Below, piece after piece: positions 1 to 8,427 of a DNA stretch of 64,000 nucleotides. Origin of the DNA: Streptomyces tibetensis (GTDB lineage Bacteria > Actinomycetota > Actinomycetes > Streptomycetales > Streptomycetaceae). The DNA is taken from positions 1-64,000 of the forward strand of contig NZ_SZVW01000021.1 of assembly GCF_007655005.1 (NCBI RefSeq), written 5' to 3'. The notes under the pieces are model-generated. The model did no database searches and had not been told where the DNA came from. It saw only the letters and a list, made by a program, of their open reading frames with translations. Each line of letters starts with the position of its first letter. Within the stretch, counting starts at the first letter, position 1. A program made the position numbers and the translations under genes.

Positions 1-210
1 GGTGCCGTCCCGAGCGCCCCTGGCGCCCCCGTCCCGGGCACCCCCAACCCGTACGCCCAGCCCGGGCCTCAGGCCGCCCCGGGTCAGGCTCCGGCAGCCG
101 CCCCGCCCGCGCCCCAGCCGGACGCCGCGCCCGCGCAGCCCGCCGCCACGCCGTCCGCGCCCGCCGCCGCCCCGACCGCCGACCTGACCAAGCCCGAGGA
201 CGCCCGATGA
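1..210 (+). CDS. C-terminal tail of an upstream protein, probably ABC transporter ATPase (partial)
   Basis: Only the last 69 codons are in the window. The open frame runs from base 1 to a TGA at 208-210 and encodes a low-complexity Ala/Pro/Gln-rich tail ending in TADLTKPEDAR. No catalytic motif is visible. The stop overlaps the start of the next gene (ATGA at 207-210), so the two are translationally coupled. Because the next gene is an ABC-2 type permease, this is most likely the disordered C-terminal extension of its ATP-binding partner. That identity is inferred from context alone. Confidence 0.6.
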   Translation, partial: GAVPSAPGAPVPGTPNPYAQPGPQAAPGQAPAAAPPAPQPDAAPAQPAATPSAPAAAPTADLTKPEDAR

Positions 211-1094
211 GCAGCCCCCAGTCCCAGATGCCGCAGGCCGCGCCCGCCTGGCAGGCGGCTCCCGGTTCCGCCCCCTACCCCGGCGGTCCCGGCTACACCT
301 CGCCGATCCCGATCGTGCGCACCCACCTCGGCAACGCCATCGCTTCCGAGTGGACGAAGATCCGGTCGGTGCGCTCCACGATGTGGACGCTCGGCGTGTT
401 CATCCTGCTCGTCGTCGGCATCGGTCTGCTGACCGGCATCGTGGTGTCGAGTTCGAGCTCCTCGTCGGACCTGTCCGGACAGAACGCACTGTCCCTCGGC
501 TTCTTCGGCCTGTTGCTCGGCAGCATGTGCATCATCACGCTGGGCGTGCTGACCACTGCCTCGGAGTACGGCACGGGCATGATCCGCACCACGATGGTCG
601 CCTGCCCGAGCCGCGGACGGGTGCTGGTGGCGAAGGCCATCGTGTTCTTCCTGGTCGCCTTCGTCGTGACGCTGGTGGCCGGCTCCCTCGTCGCCTTCCT
701 GCACGTGGCCATGCTGGAGGGCAACGGCGCCGAGGACCCCACCGGCGGTGAGTGGCTGAAGGCCACGGTCGGCATCTCGCTCTACATCGCGCTGCTCGGC
801 CTGCTCTCGCTCCTCGTCGGCTCGATCATCCGGCACTCGGCGGGCGCCATCACCATCATGATCGGCGCCGTGCTGGCCCCGCTGGTGATCGCGCTGTTCA
901 TGTTCTCGGAGTCCCTGCAGGGCGTGCGCGACGCGCTGTTCGAGTACTCGATCCCGAACCAGCTCAGCGTCTTCTACGCCAACTCCCTCAGCCAGTCCGG
1001 CCCGTCCGGCTGGGACCCGCTGTGGATCATCCTCGGCGTCACGGCCGTGGCGTTCGCCGGCGCCTTCGCGCTCCAGGAGAAGCGGGACGTCTGA
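207..1094 (+). CDS. ABC-2 type transporter permease
   Basis: This 295-residue protein has a Pro/Ala/Gln-rich cytoplasmic N-terminus of about 50 residues, followed by roughly six hydrophobic segments near residues 62-82, 95-118, 145-170, 190-210, 213-235 and 268-287. That is the layout of ABC-2 permeases. The segment GMIRTTMVACPSRGRVLVAK between the second and third segments resembles the coupling region of this family. The start ATG overlaps the stop of the upstream frame, giving a coupled ATPase-permease pair. The substrate cannot be told from sequence. It converges on the next gene with a gap of only 6 bp. Confidence 0.85.
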   Translation: MSSPQSQMPQAAPAWQAAPGSAPYPGGPGYTSPIPIVRTHLGNAIASEWTKIRSVRSTMWTLGVFILLVVGIGLLTGIVVSSSSSSSDLSGQNALSLGFFGLLLGSMCIITLGVLTTASEYGTGMIRTTMVACPSRGRVLVAKAIVFFLVAFVVTLVAGSLVAFLHVAMLEGNGAEDPTGGEWLKATVGISLYIALLGLLSLLVGSIIRHSAGAITIMIGAVLAPLVIALFMFSESLQGVRDALFEYSIPNQLSVFYANSLSQSGPSGWDPLWIILGVTAVAFAGAFALQEKRDV

Positions 1095-1100
1095 GCCCGG

Positions 1101-1433
1101 TCAGAACCTCGGCGCGTTACGGGACCGCCGCACCCCCGGGGTGCGGCGGTCCCGCGCGTTCCAGCAGGCCTTGTGCCAGTGTCTGCGGTCGTCGACGCCC
1201 GTGTGATCCGCCCACGCCACCACGTGCGGCATCCCGTCCGGGATCATCTGGTCGCAGCCCGGGCAGCGGTACGACTTGCCCTGCGCGCTCGCGCCGGCCA
1301 CGTGCCGCACGTTCCAGTTCTCGCCCTGCCAGTTCTCCGAGGACTGCCAGCCGCCGTAGCGGCCGGGGCGGTCGTCCTCGACGCTCCGGCCGGATTCAGC
1401 GGCGCCCTTGGGTCGGTTGCGACGCGGGGACAC
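1101..1433 (-). CDS. small actinobacterial protein with a putative zinc site
   Basis: This 110-residue protein is basic at both ends. The centre carries CPGC and, about 35 residues later, HWHKACW, with further His residues between. The Cys/His spacing suggests a bound metal, probably zinc. Similar Streptomyces proteins are often labelled ATP/GTP-binding protein, but I see no P-loop here. The last codons contain a near-perfect 16-bp inverted repeat (1121-1153), so the 3' end of the gene doubles as a terminator shared with the convergent permease gene. Function is unknown. Confidence 0.7.
   Translation of the reverse strand: MSPRRNRPKGAAESGRSVEDDRPGRYGGWQSSENWQGENWNVRHVAGASAQGKSYRCPGCDQMIPDGMPHVVAWADHTGVDDRRHWHKACWNARDRRTPGVRRSRNAPRF
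1121..1153. terminator. bidirectional terminator-like hairpin inside a coding end
   Basis: The arms at 1121-1136 and 1138-1153 are perfectly complementary over 16 bp (starting GGGACCGCCGC) around a single central base. It lies just after the permease stop and within the last codons of the convergent zinc-site gene. Placement between convergent genes suggests it stops transcription both ways. There is no T-tract, which is usual for Streptomyces. Confidence 0.7.
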
Positions 1434-1699
1434 GGGACACCTCTCGGGGCTATACAGGAAGCACGGGCCGCGTCCAGCCTACGCGGCGCGCACGTGGGTA
1501 CGCGTACGGCACCAATCGCCATAAGTGCCTCGCGGGGCCCGGCGGGTTCGCCCCGGGTGCTCTCCCCCGGGCCCCCGGCGGAACCGCGCATTCTGCAGAC
1601 AATCCGCAAAATACTCCGCCCGGCCGTGTCCTCGGCACGTGTCAGACGGTTATGCGCTGTGGGGGAGCTCCGTGTCGGAGCCAAGGAAGCAGGAAAGCG

Positions 1700-2728
1700 A
1701 TGCGCGTTGGAAGTTTCGTGTTGGCGGCCCAGTTCCCCGGTCAGGGCGAGGGAGAGGCGCTGCACCGCGCGGTCCGCTCGGCCGAGGTGGCCGAGGAGGC
1801 CGGGCTCGACACGGTCTGGCTGGCCGAGCACCACTTCGTGCCGTACGGCACGTGCCCGTCGGCCATCACCCTGGCCGCCTTACTGCTGGGCCGCACCCGG
1901 CGCATCCGGGTCGGTACGGCGGTCAGCGTGCTGCCCACCGTCCACCCCGTGGCCCTCGGCGAACAGGCGGCGCTGCTGCACCACACGAGCGACGGCCGTT
2001 TCACGCTCGGTGTCGGACGCGGCGGCCCCTGGGTCGACCTGGAGGTGTTCGGCGCGGGCCTGGAGGCGTACGAGCAGGGGTTCCCGGAGGCCCTGGAGCT
2101 TCTGGTGCGGTGGTTGCGCGAGTCGTCCGTGGCGGCCGACGGGGAGCGCTTCCGCTTCCGTGAAGTCCCCGTGGTGCCGCGGCCGTCGGAGGCTCTGACG
2201 GAGGGTTCGGGACCCGAGCTGGTCGTCGCCTGCACCTCGCCGTCGAGTGTGCGGCTGGCGGCCGAGCGGGGCCTGTCGATGCTGCTCGGGATGCACGTGG
2301 GTGACGAGGAGAAGGCCGAGATGGTCGCGCTGTGGCGGCAGCACGCGCGGGCCTGCGGCCGGTCACCGGAGGAGATCCTGGGCGCGTCGCATGTGTCGGC
2401 CGGTGTCTGCCAGATCGCGGACCGGCGCGTCGACGCGGCGGAGACGCTGATGAAGGCGATGCCGGGCTGGCTGAAGCAGGGCCTGGAGGCGCATGTCACG
2501 GTCGACGGGCGCACGCGCCGGATGCGCGACCCGCTGGCCTACACCGAACTGCTCTGCGGGCTCCACCCGGTGGGCACCCCGCGGCTGTGCGCGGACCGGC
2601 TGGCGGCGACCAGTGAGCGGACCGGCATCTCCCGCTTCGCGCTGCTCGTCGAGGGCTCCGGGGATCTGGCGGCGACCGAGGAGAACGTGCGTCGGCTGGG
2701 CGCCGAGGTGCTCCCCCAACTCGTCTGA
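1700..2728 (+). CDS. LLM-class (luciferase-like) flavin-dependent oxidoreductase with a TTA codon
   Basis: This 342-residue protein of the bacterial luciferase-like TIM-barrel family starts MRVGSFVLAAQFPGQG. Family features are AEHHF near residue 37, GRTRRIRVGTAVSVLP near residue 65 and a Gly-rich FTLGVGRGGPW segment. Such enzymes use FMNH2 or F420; the substrate is unknown. The ATG at 1700 is chosen because AGGAAAG lies 3-9 bases upstream; longer in-frame versions have no leader. The in-frame TTA at 1880-1882 (about residue 61) is rare in Streptomyces and read only by the bldA tRNA, so translation may be tied to development. A strong hairpin follows the stop. Confidence 0.88.
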   Translation: MRVGSFVLAAQFPGQGEGEALHRAVRSAEVAEEAGLDTVWLAEHHFVPYGTCPSAITLAALLLGRTRRIRVGTAVSVLPTVHPVALGEQAALLHHTSDGRFTLGVGRGGPWVDLEVFGAGLEAYEQGFPEALELLVRWLRESSVAADGERFRFREVPVVPRPSEALTEGSGPELVVACTSPSSVRLAAERGLSMLLGMHVGDEEKAEMVALWRQHARACGRSPEEILGASHVSAGVCQIADRRVDAAETLMKAMPGWLKQGLEAHVTVDGRTRRMRDPLAYTELLCGLHPVGTPRLCADRLAATSERTGISRFALLVEGSGDLAATEENVRRLGAEVLPQLV

Positions 2729-2749
2729 CGGCGCGATGACTTCCTGGGG

Positions 2750-2799
2750 GCTTGCCGCTCCGGTACAGAACCGCACCTCCCGCGTACGGAGCGGCAAGC
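2750..2799. terminator. bidirectional terminator hairpin
   Basis: GCTTGCCGCTCCG at 2750-2762 pairs perfectly with CGGAGCGGCAAGC at 2787-2799 (13 bp), and a short inner TAC/GTA helix extends it. It sits 22 bp after the oxidoreductase stop and 14 bp before the stop of the convergent minus-strand gene, so it can serve both. Confidence 0.8.
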
Positions 2800-2812
2800 A
2801 AATGGCGCCGCG

Positions 2813-3205
2813 TCAGCAGTCCCGGAACTCGGGAGACTGGTTCAGCACCTGACTGCGAACCGAGGTGAAACGGTCCAGCTTCTCGTCGACCGAGGAGTCG
2901 AGCGGGAACACGGCCACCCGGTGGCAGTTCTGGAAGGCCAGGCGCACACCGAAGTGCCGTTGCAGCGCGCCGCGTATCGCGTCACTCGCAAGCGCACGCA
3001 GCAGCTGACCGCGTGCCTGCTCGTCCGGCGGGGGCGTCTGGTTGTCGGCGAACGCACCGCCGTCCACCTTCAGCTGGGCCACCAGTGAGCTGATCATCTC
3101 CCACGCATAGGGCAGGGAGGTCCGGACGCAGTCGACGAATTCCGCTTCGTCGACCTCGCCTCGCTCGGCCTGTTCGAGTAGGGCCGGTGAGACGTCGAGC
3201 GACAT
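2813..3205 (-). CDS. SCO5389-family conserved protein
   Basis: This 130-residue soluble protein starts MSLDVSPALLEQAERGEVDE and ends in NQSPEFRDC. I recognise it as the Streptomyces family RefSeq names after SCO5389, which has no assigned function. It is predicted mostly helical and acidic at the N-terminus, with no signal peptide or membrane segment. A GAGGAGA leader lies just upstream of the ATG. The upstream region up to the divergent nucS gene is about 255 bp and presumably holds promoters for both. Family name from memory; function unknown. Confidence 0.85.
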   Translation of the reverse strand: MSLDVSPALLEQAERGEVDEAEFVDCVRTSLPYAWEMISSLVAQLKVDGGAFADNQTPPPDEQARGQLLRALASDAIRGALQRHFGVRLAFQNCHRVAVFPLDSSVDEKLDRFTSVRSQVLNQSPEFRDC

Positions 3206-3461
3206 GAGTTCTCCTCTCGCACCCCCGCCCGGCGGGCAGGGGTTGCCGGACAGATAAGGGAGTTCGCGACACCGGACACGCTGCGTACACGCACCGCGAC
3301 CTCCCGTTCATACGGTAAGCAACGCAAGGTGACGGCACCAGGAAAATGCGCAGATGAGACACTCTCGATGAGCACACCATGCACACAATCGGCCATTACC
3401 GAACACGTGTTTTCCAGGGCGAATCGCGTGGACAGGCGCCCGTCGAGTAGCGTTGCCGACC

Positions 3462-4133
3462 ATGCGTCTCGTCATTGCCCGCTGTTCCGTGGACTACGCC
3501 GGGCGGCTCACCGCCCACCTTCCCTCGGCCCCTCGCCTGATCCTGGTGAAGGCGGACGGCAGCGTCTCGATCCACGCCGACGACCGGGCCTACAAGCCCC
3601 TGAACTGGATGTCGCCGCCCTGCACCCTGAAGGAGGGCACCGGCGAGGAGGAAGGCGTCTGGACCGTCGTCAACAAGGCGGGCGAGAAGCTCATCATCAC
3701 GATGGAGGAAGTCCTCCACGACTCCTCGCACGAACTGGGCGTCGATCCCGGCCTGATCAAGGACGGCGTGGAAGCGCACCTCCAGGAGCTGCTCGCCGAC
3801 CGTATCGAGACACTCGGCGACGGCTACACGCTGATCCGCCGCGAGTACCCGACGGCCATCGGGCCGGTCGACATCCTGTGCCGGGACGCCGACGGCAAGA
3901 CCGTCGCGGTGGAGATCAAGCGGCGCGGTGAGATCGACGGTGTGGAACAGCTCACGCGTTACCTGGAGCTGCTCAACCGCGATCCCCATCTCGCCCCGGT
4001 GCGCGGTGTCTTCGCGGCCCAGGAGATCAAGCCCCAGGCCCGCGTCCTCGCGACCGACCGCGGCATCGGCTGCCAGGTGCTCGACTACGACGCGCTGCGG
4101 GGCATCGAGGACGACAAGCTGCGGCTGTTCTGA
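3462..4133 (+). CDS. nucS: endonuclease NucS (non-canonical mismatch repair)
   Basis: This 223-residue protein starts MRLVIARCSVDYAGRLTAHL. The C-terminal half has the RecB-like nuclease core, with an Asp in PVDILCRDADG, then VAVEIKRRGEIDG and the QLTRYLELL helix. The extreme C-terminus DDKLRLF matches the beta-clamp binding tail known for actinobacterial NucS. In this family NucS cuts both strands at mismatches and replaces MutS/MutL, which actinobacteria lack. I chose the ATG at 3462 over an in-frame TTG nine bases earlier because it gives the normal family N-terminus. No clear Shine-Dalgarno is visible, so the mRNA may be leaderless. Confidence 0.93.
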   Translation: MRLVIARCSVDYAGRLTAHLPSAPRLILVKADGSVSIHADDRAYKPLNWMSPPCTLKEGTGEEEGVWTVVNKAGEKLIITMEEVLHDSSHELGVDPGLIKDGVEAHLQELLADRIETLGDGYTLIRREYPTAIGPVDILCRDADGKTVAVEIKRRGEIDGVEQLTRYLELLNRDPHLAPVRGVFAAQEIKPQARVLATDRGIGCQVLDYDALRGIEDDKLRLF

Positions 4134-4160
4134 CAGCCGGCACGCAGACGAACAGACGAA

Positions 4161-4193
4161 CAGGGCCGGGTCCGTGGAACGGACCCGGCCCTG
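4161..4193. terminator. bidirectional terminator hairpin between nucS and the convergent NTPase gene
   Basis: A perfect 15-bp stem, 4161-4175 (CAGGGCCGGGTCCGT) with 4179-4193, closes a GGA loop. It lies midway between convergent stops at 4133 and 4210 and is one of the strongest hairpins in the window. Confidence 0.88.
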
Positions 4194-4209
4194 CTGTCGG
4201 TGCGGGGTG

Positions 4210-6711
4210 TCAGATCACCGTGTCCGGGCTGCTCGGCGCGCCGGTGGTGCTCTGCGGCGCGCTCGCCGTGGTGCTCGTGGGAGCACTCGGCGCCGGCCCG
4301 CTGGCCGAGTCGGAGGTGGACGGGCTGGTCGTCGGCGGCTGCGAGGTGGGCGGCTCGGACGTGGGCGGCTGCGAGGTCGGCGGCTCGGACGTGGGCGGCT
4401 TCGATGTCGGCGGCTTCGACGTGGGCGGCTTCGACGTCGCAGGCGGCTCGGTGGTGGACGGCGGCTTCGAGGTCGACGGCGGCCTCGACGGTGACGCGGA
4501 GTCGCTCGGGTCCGGCGAACCGCTCGGCGAGGCCGTCGGCGTCGGGTCGTCCGACGTGCCAAGGGTGCCGTCCGGGCCCGGGTCGGTCGGGCGGGCGGGC
4601 ACCTCGCCTGTGTCGCCGCCGCCGTCGTTCTTCGGCCGGTCGGCGCCGAGGCTGTCGTCGCTGACCCCTTGGCTGGCGGACGGGTTGACACCGACCTGGC
4701 CGGAGGGCGGGTTCTTGTCGTTGTCGGAGGTGGCGCCGAGCGTCACCACGGTGCCCAGGACTGCGACGAGCAGGGCACCGGCACCGGCGGCCACGAGGTT
4801 GCGCCGGGCCAGGCCCTTGAGGCCGCCCCGGGCCGCCCGTGAGGGCGCGGGCGAGCTGCGGTGGGTGACCAGGGCCGGGGAGGGCGGCTGCTGGAGCGTG
4901 GGGAAGGGTGCCGGAACACCGCCGGGCGGGGACGCCGACTCCTCGTCACGGGCGTCGGGCACCTCCTCCCCCGCGGTCGGCCCGAGCCCGATCGGTGTGC
5001 CCGAGCGGTCGGCGACCAGGGCGAGGGCACGGCGGCCGGCGACGGTGCCGCGCTTGTCGGCGAGGGCGCCGCGCAGGCCGATGGAGGCCTCCAGTTCGGC
5101 GCGGGCCCGGTCGAGCTGCCCCGCGCACAGGGCGAGAACGCCGAGCTCGTGGTGGAAGTAGGCCTCTTCGGCGACGTCCCCGGCGAGCCGGGCGGCCTCG
5201 GCGCCGGAGCGCAGGGCCCGCTCCCAGGCGCTCCAGTGCAGTCCGGCGGCGAACGCGGGAGCGGCGGTGCGGGCCAGGTGAACGGCCGCGCTCTCCTCGC
5301 CCTCGGCGGGCGGCCGGGTGACCGGCCCGAGGACGGCCAGGGCGGCAAGGAGCGCGTCGGCCTCGGCGCACACGCGCTCAGGGGTGACCGAAGGGTGCCC
5401 GGCCCACCAGGAGTAGTGCTGGGCGGCGCTGCGGGCACCGGCCTCGGCCTCGTCGGCGTACCCGGCGGCCTCCAGCTGGGCCGGCACACCGGCCGCGAGG
5501 CGGTAGCGGGAGCCGACCGGGGAGACCAGACCGCAGGCGGCCAGTTCGCCGAGGGCGGCGTCCGCGTGGGTGTCGCCGACCAGGGCGGGCAGATGCGCCT
5601 GGTGCGGGACCTCGCCGCCGAGGGCGAGCGCGAACCGCAGGGTGGCGCGGGCGGAGGCGCTCAGCCGGGAGGCGAGCAGCGGCGCGGGCGCGGCGGCCTC
5701 GCCGAGCGCGGGCAGCGGCACGTCGTCGCCGAGGTCGTAGGTCTCCACGCTGTCGGCCGGGGGCGCGTCTTCGAAGACGCCGAACTCGTCGACGGCACTG
5801 GTGCCGGCGCGCAGCCGGTCGCGCTGCCGCAGCAGGGCGCCGGCCTGGACGAAGCGCAGCGGCAGGCCCTCGGACTCGAACCAGAGGTCGCCGGCCCAGT
5901 TGGACTCGTCCTCGGTGAGGGTCCGGCCGACGGCGTGTTCCAGCAGGTCGAGCCCGGCCGCGCGCTCCAGTCCGCCGAGGACGACCTCCTCGACGGCGGC
6001 GTGGGCGGAGGGGGCCGGCACGTCCGGGGTGGCGCCGAGCAGGAAGGCGCACTCGGGGGTCGCCTGCAGCAGCTCGTCCAGCGCTGCGCCGCCGAACTCC
6101 AGGTCGTCGAGGACGACGACCGCGCCGATCTCACGGACGTGACCAAGCAGTTCGTCCCGGTCCGGGCGGTGCAGTGGGGCGCTGTACACCGCGTGGAACA
6201 GGCCGTACAGCAGGTCGTCGGAGGTGCGTCCGAAGCCGTTGAGACGGACGACGCCGTCGGGGGCGAGGTCGGAGCAGTCCTCGGCGACGAGGTCGAGGAG
6301 GCGGGTGCGGCCCGAGCCCGCCGGGCCGGTGAGGCGGGTGGAGCGGCCGCGGGCGAGCAGGCGCACCAGGCGCTCGCGTTCGTCCTGGCGGGCCAGCAGC
6401 GGCAGGGCGGGCTGCGGGGGGCCGGGCGGGACGGGCGGACGAGCCGCACGCTCGGCCTCGGCGCGCTCGGCCGCGGTGAGCTTCACCGGCCGGGCAGGCC
6501 GCGCAGTGGGCGGGCAGACCTCTATCTCGCTGCCGTCGACGGGGTTGACCGTCAGCAGGAAATCGCCGGCGACGAGCTGCACCGTGCGGGCGAGCGCAGG
6601 CGCGTGCTGGGCGAAGTCCGGTGTGAGGGATTCCCTGGGAGGGCGCTGGCGCGGCGCGGGGCCGTCGCCATCGTGGCCGTACTCCTCGGGTCCCTGGTTG
6701 TCAGGATCCAT
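4210..6711 (-). CDS. large membrane-anchored P-loop NTPase with repetitive Thr/Pro/Ser C-terminal tail
   Basis: This protein has 833 residues. An N-terminal stretch (about 1-105) precedes an AAA/STAND-like NTPase region with Walker A LTGPAGSGRTRLLDLVAED near residue 130 and a Walker B-like VVVLDDLEF near residue 200. Helical, Ala-rich, possibly TPR-like sequence follows to about residue 560. A single membrane helix near 637-658 (VAAGAGALLVAVLGTVVTLG) is followed by an outside tail with repeated PPTSKPPTSEPPTSQ units. The tail repeats correspond to 15- and 30-bp DNA repeats around 4321-4440. Topology suggests a cytoplasmic NTPase tethered to a wall-spanning tail. I do not recognise a characterised homologue. 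Confidence 0.8.
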   Translation of the reverse strand: MDPDNQGPEEYGHDGDGPAPRQRPPRESLTPDFAQHAPALARTVQLVAGDFLLTVNPVDGSEIEVCPPTARPARPVKLTAAERAEAERAARPPVPPGPPQPALPLLARQDERERLVRLLARGRSTRLTGPAGSGRTRLLDLVAEDCSDLAPDGVVRLNGFGRTSDDLLYGLFHAVYSAPLHRPDRDELLGHVREIGAVVVLDDLEFGGAALDELLQATPECAFLLGATPDVPAPSAHAAVEEVVLGGLERAAGLDLLEHAVGRTLTEDESNWAGDLWFESEGLPLRFVQAGALLRQRDRLRAGTSAVDEFGVFEDAPPADSVETYDLGDDVPLPALGEAAAPAPLLASRLSASARATLRFALALGGEVPHQAHLPALVGDTHADAALGELAACGLVSPVGSRYRLAAGVPAQLEAAGYADEAEAGARSAAQHYSWWAGHPSVTPERVCAEADALLAALAVLGPVTRPPAEGEESAAVHLARTAAPAFAAGLHWSAWERALRSGAEAARLAGDVAEEAYFHHELGVLALCAGQLDRARAELEASIGLRGALADKRGTVAGRRALALVADRSGTPIGLGPTAGEEVPDARDEESASPPGGVPAPFPTLQQPPSPALVTHRSSPAPSRAARGGLKGLARRNLVAAGAGALLVAVLGTVVTLGATSDNDKNPPSGQVGVNPSASQGVSDDSLGADRPKNDGGGDTGEVPARPTDPGPDGTLGTSDDPTPTASPSGSPDPSDSASPSRPPSTSKPPSTTEPPATSKPPTSKPPTSKPPTSEPPTSQPPTSEPPTSQPPTTSPSTSDSASGPAPSAPTSTTASAPQSTTGAPSSPDTVI

Positions 6712-6977
6712 AGGTCAAGCCCCCCAAAAGCGTGTGTGTGCTTGGAAAAGCCCCTCCCGGCCTTGCTGCACACCGCGCTGTCGCTTCTGGTCCGGTCCCG
6801 CTCGAAGGGTGTCAAGGCAGCGGGCAGCCGAACCCTAAACCTTCGCACAGTATCTACGACAGTCCGGGGTACCGCTCCGTCCGTAACGTCACGGTCTCGT
6901 GAGGATTGTGCGCGTCGCACGGTCGGCGACGTGCGTCCGGGTCTCCCCGGTCGCCCGGCTCACACCCGTACGAGCCG

Positions 6978-7301
6978 TCACACGCGGGGAAGCGTCTCCA
7001 CCCCGATGCCTCCCTCGATCGCCAGGATGCGGTGCAGTCGGGTGGCCACCAGCAGGCGCTGCATCTGCGGCGGTACGTCGCGCAGCACCAGGCGCCGGCC
7101 GCAGCGGCCGGCCCGTCGGTGGGCCCCCATGATCACACCCAGTCCGGTGGCGTCCCAGGAGTCCAGTTCGGACAGGTCCAGCACGAGGTCCCCGACTCCG
7201 TCGTCGACGGCCGAGTGCAGGACCGTACGGGCGTCCGCCGCGCTCCGGACGTCGAGGCGGCCCCCGACGACCAGCCCGGCGTGGTCGCCCCTGATGTACA
7301 T
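6978..7301 (-). CDS. STAS-domain protein (anti-sigma factor antagonist-like)
   Basis: This 107-residue single-domain protein starts MYIRGDHAGLVVGGRLDVRS. It follows the STAS fold: LVLDLSELDSWDATGLGVIMGA carries the Ser/Asp loop where antagonists such as SpoIIAA are phosphorylated, here with D-S-W-D-A-T so that Ser or Thr could be the site. The start is set by GGGGAG placed 5 bases before the ATG at 7301. No partner anti-sigma kinase lies nearby, and it is flanked by same-strand genes with separate leaders. A role in a partner-switching cascade is inferred from the fold. Confidence 0.82.
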   Translation of the reverse strand: MYIRGDHAGLVVGGRLDVRSAADARTVLHSAVDDGVGDLVLDLSELDSWDATGLGVIMGAHRRAGRCGRRLVLRDVPPQMQRLLVATRLHRILAIEGGIGVETLPRV

Positions 7302-7452
7302 ATGCGCTCCCCGTGCGTGCGAATCGTGCTCCGCGTTCTGGATGTGGGTGATGCAACCTCTGACTGTGTGGAGGAGCCAGAGGTTGCTTCTTGTAAGCGA
7401 ACCGATACCGAATTCACCCTGGGGTGTGATGGGCCCCGGGGCATGTGCGGTT

Positions 7453-8301
7453 TCAGTGCTTGTAGAAGCCCTGCCCGCTCTTGCGCCCGATGTCACCGGC
7501 GTCAACCATCCGGCGCATCGACTCGGGAGCCGCGAACTTCTCGTCCTGGGACTCGGTGTAAATGTTGTTCGTGGCGTGCAGCAGGATGTCGACGCCGGTC
7601 AGGTCCGCCGTCGCCAGCGGGCCCATGGCATGGCCGAAGCCCAGCTTGCAGGCCAGGTCGATGTCCTCGGCGCTCGCCACGCCCGACTCCTGCAGCTTCG
7701 CGGCCTCGACGACCAGGGCGCAGATGAGACGGGTCGTCACGAAGCCGGCGACGTCGCGGTTGACGACGATGCAGGTCTTGCCGACCGACTCGGCGAACTC
7801 CCGGGCGGTGGCCAGGGTTTCGTCGCTGGTCTTGTAGCCGCGCACCAGCTCGCACAGCTGCATCATCGGCACCGGCGAGAAGAAGTGCGTGCCGACGACC
7901 CGTTCCGGTCGCTCCGTCGCCGCCGCGATCTTGGTGATCGGGATGGCGGAGGTGTTGGACGCGAGGACCGCCTCGTCCTTCACGATCTTGTCGAGCGCGC
8001 GGAAGATCTCGTGCTTGATCTCGAGCTTCTCGAACACGGCCTCGACGACCACGTCCGCGTCCGCCACGGCGTCCAGGTCGGTGGTCGCGGTGATGCGGGC
8101 CAGGGCGGCGTCGGCGTCATGCGCTTCCAGCTTGCCCTTGGCGACGAACTTGTCGTACGACGCCTTGATGCCGTCGGTGCCCCGCGTCAGCGCCTCGTCG
8201 GTGACGTCACGCAGGACCACCTCCCAGCCCGCCTGTGCGGAGACCTGGGCGATGCCGGACCCCATGAGGCCGGCTCCGATGACGGCGAGCTTCCCTGCCA
8301 C
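7453..8301 (-). CDS. 3-hydroxybutyryl-CoA dehydrogenase
   Basis: This 282-residue enzyme has the NAD-binding Rossmann motif VIGAGLMGSGIAQVSAQAG at its start. The substrate and catalytic region contains NTSAIPITKIAAAT, THFFSPVPMMQLCELV with the catalytic His, and a C-terminal helical domain ending in DIGRKSGQGFYKH. It interconverts 3-hydroxyacyl-CoA and acetoacyl-CoA (butyryl/crotonyl-CoA metabolism, feeding ethylmalonyl-CoA or fatty acid pathways). Length and motifs match the family fully. It is followed by the STAS gene after about 150 bp and preceded by a TetR gene. Confidence 0.93.
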   Translation of the reverse strand: MAGKLAVIGAGLMGSGIAQVSAQAGWEVVLRDVTDEALTRGTDGIKASYDKFVAKGKLEAHDADAALARITATTDLDAVADADVVVEAVFEKLEIKHEIFRALDKIVKDEAVLASNTSAIPITKIAAATERPERVVGTHFFSPVPMMQLCELVRGYKTSDETLATAREFAESVGKTCIVVNRDVAGFVTTRLICALVVEAAKLQESGVASAEDIDLACKLGFGHAMGPLATADLTGVDILLHATNNIYTESQDEKFAAPESMRRMVDAGDIGRKSGQGFYKH

Positions 8302-8427
8302 TGTGCGACTCCCCTGACGCGCTGCTTATGTCTGCCTCTCGGGCGGACACTAGCGCTCGTGAGGGGCTGTGTGACCAGTAAGTAATGCGCGTCACGTCTC
8401 ACATGACGGACATCACACCACCAGGGG

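Noticed and set aside
4857..8385. Very long plus-strand open frame (over 1100 codons)
   Set aside because: It is antisense to the NTPase, STAS and dehydrogenase genes and reflects GC-rich codon structure, with no domain or start signal.
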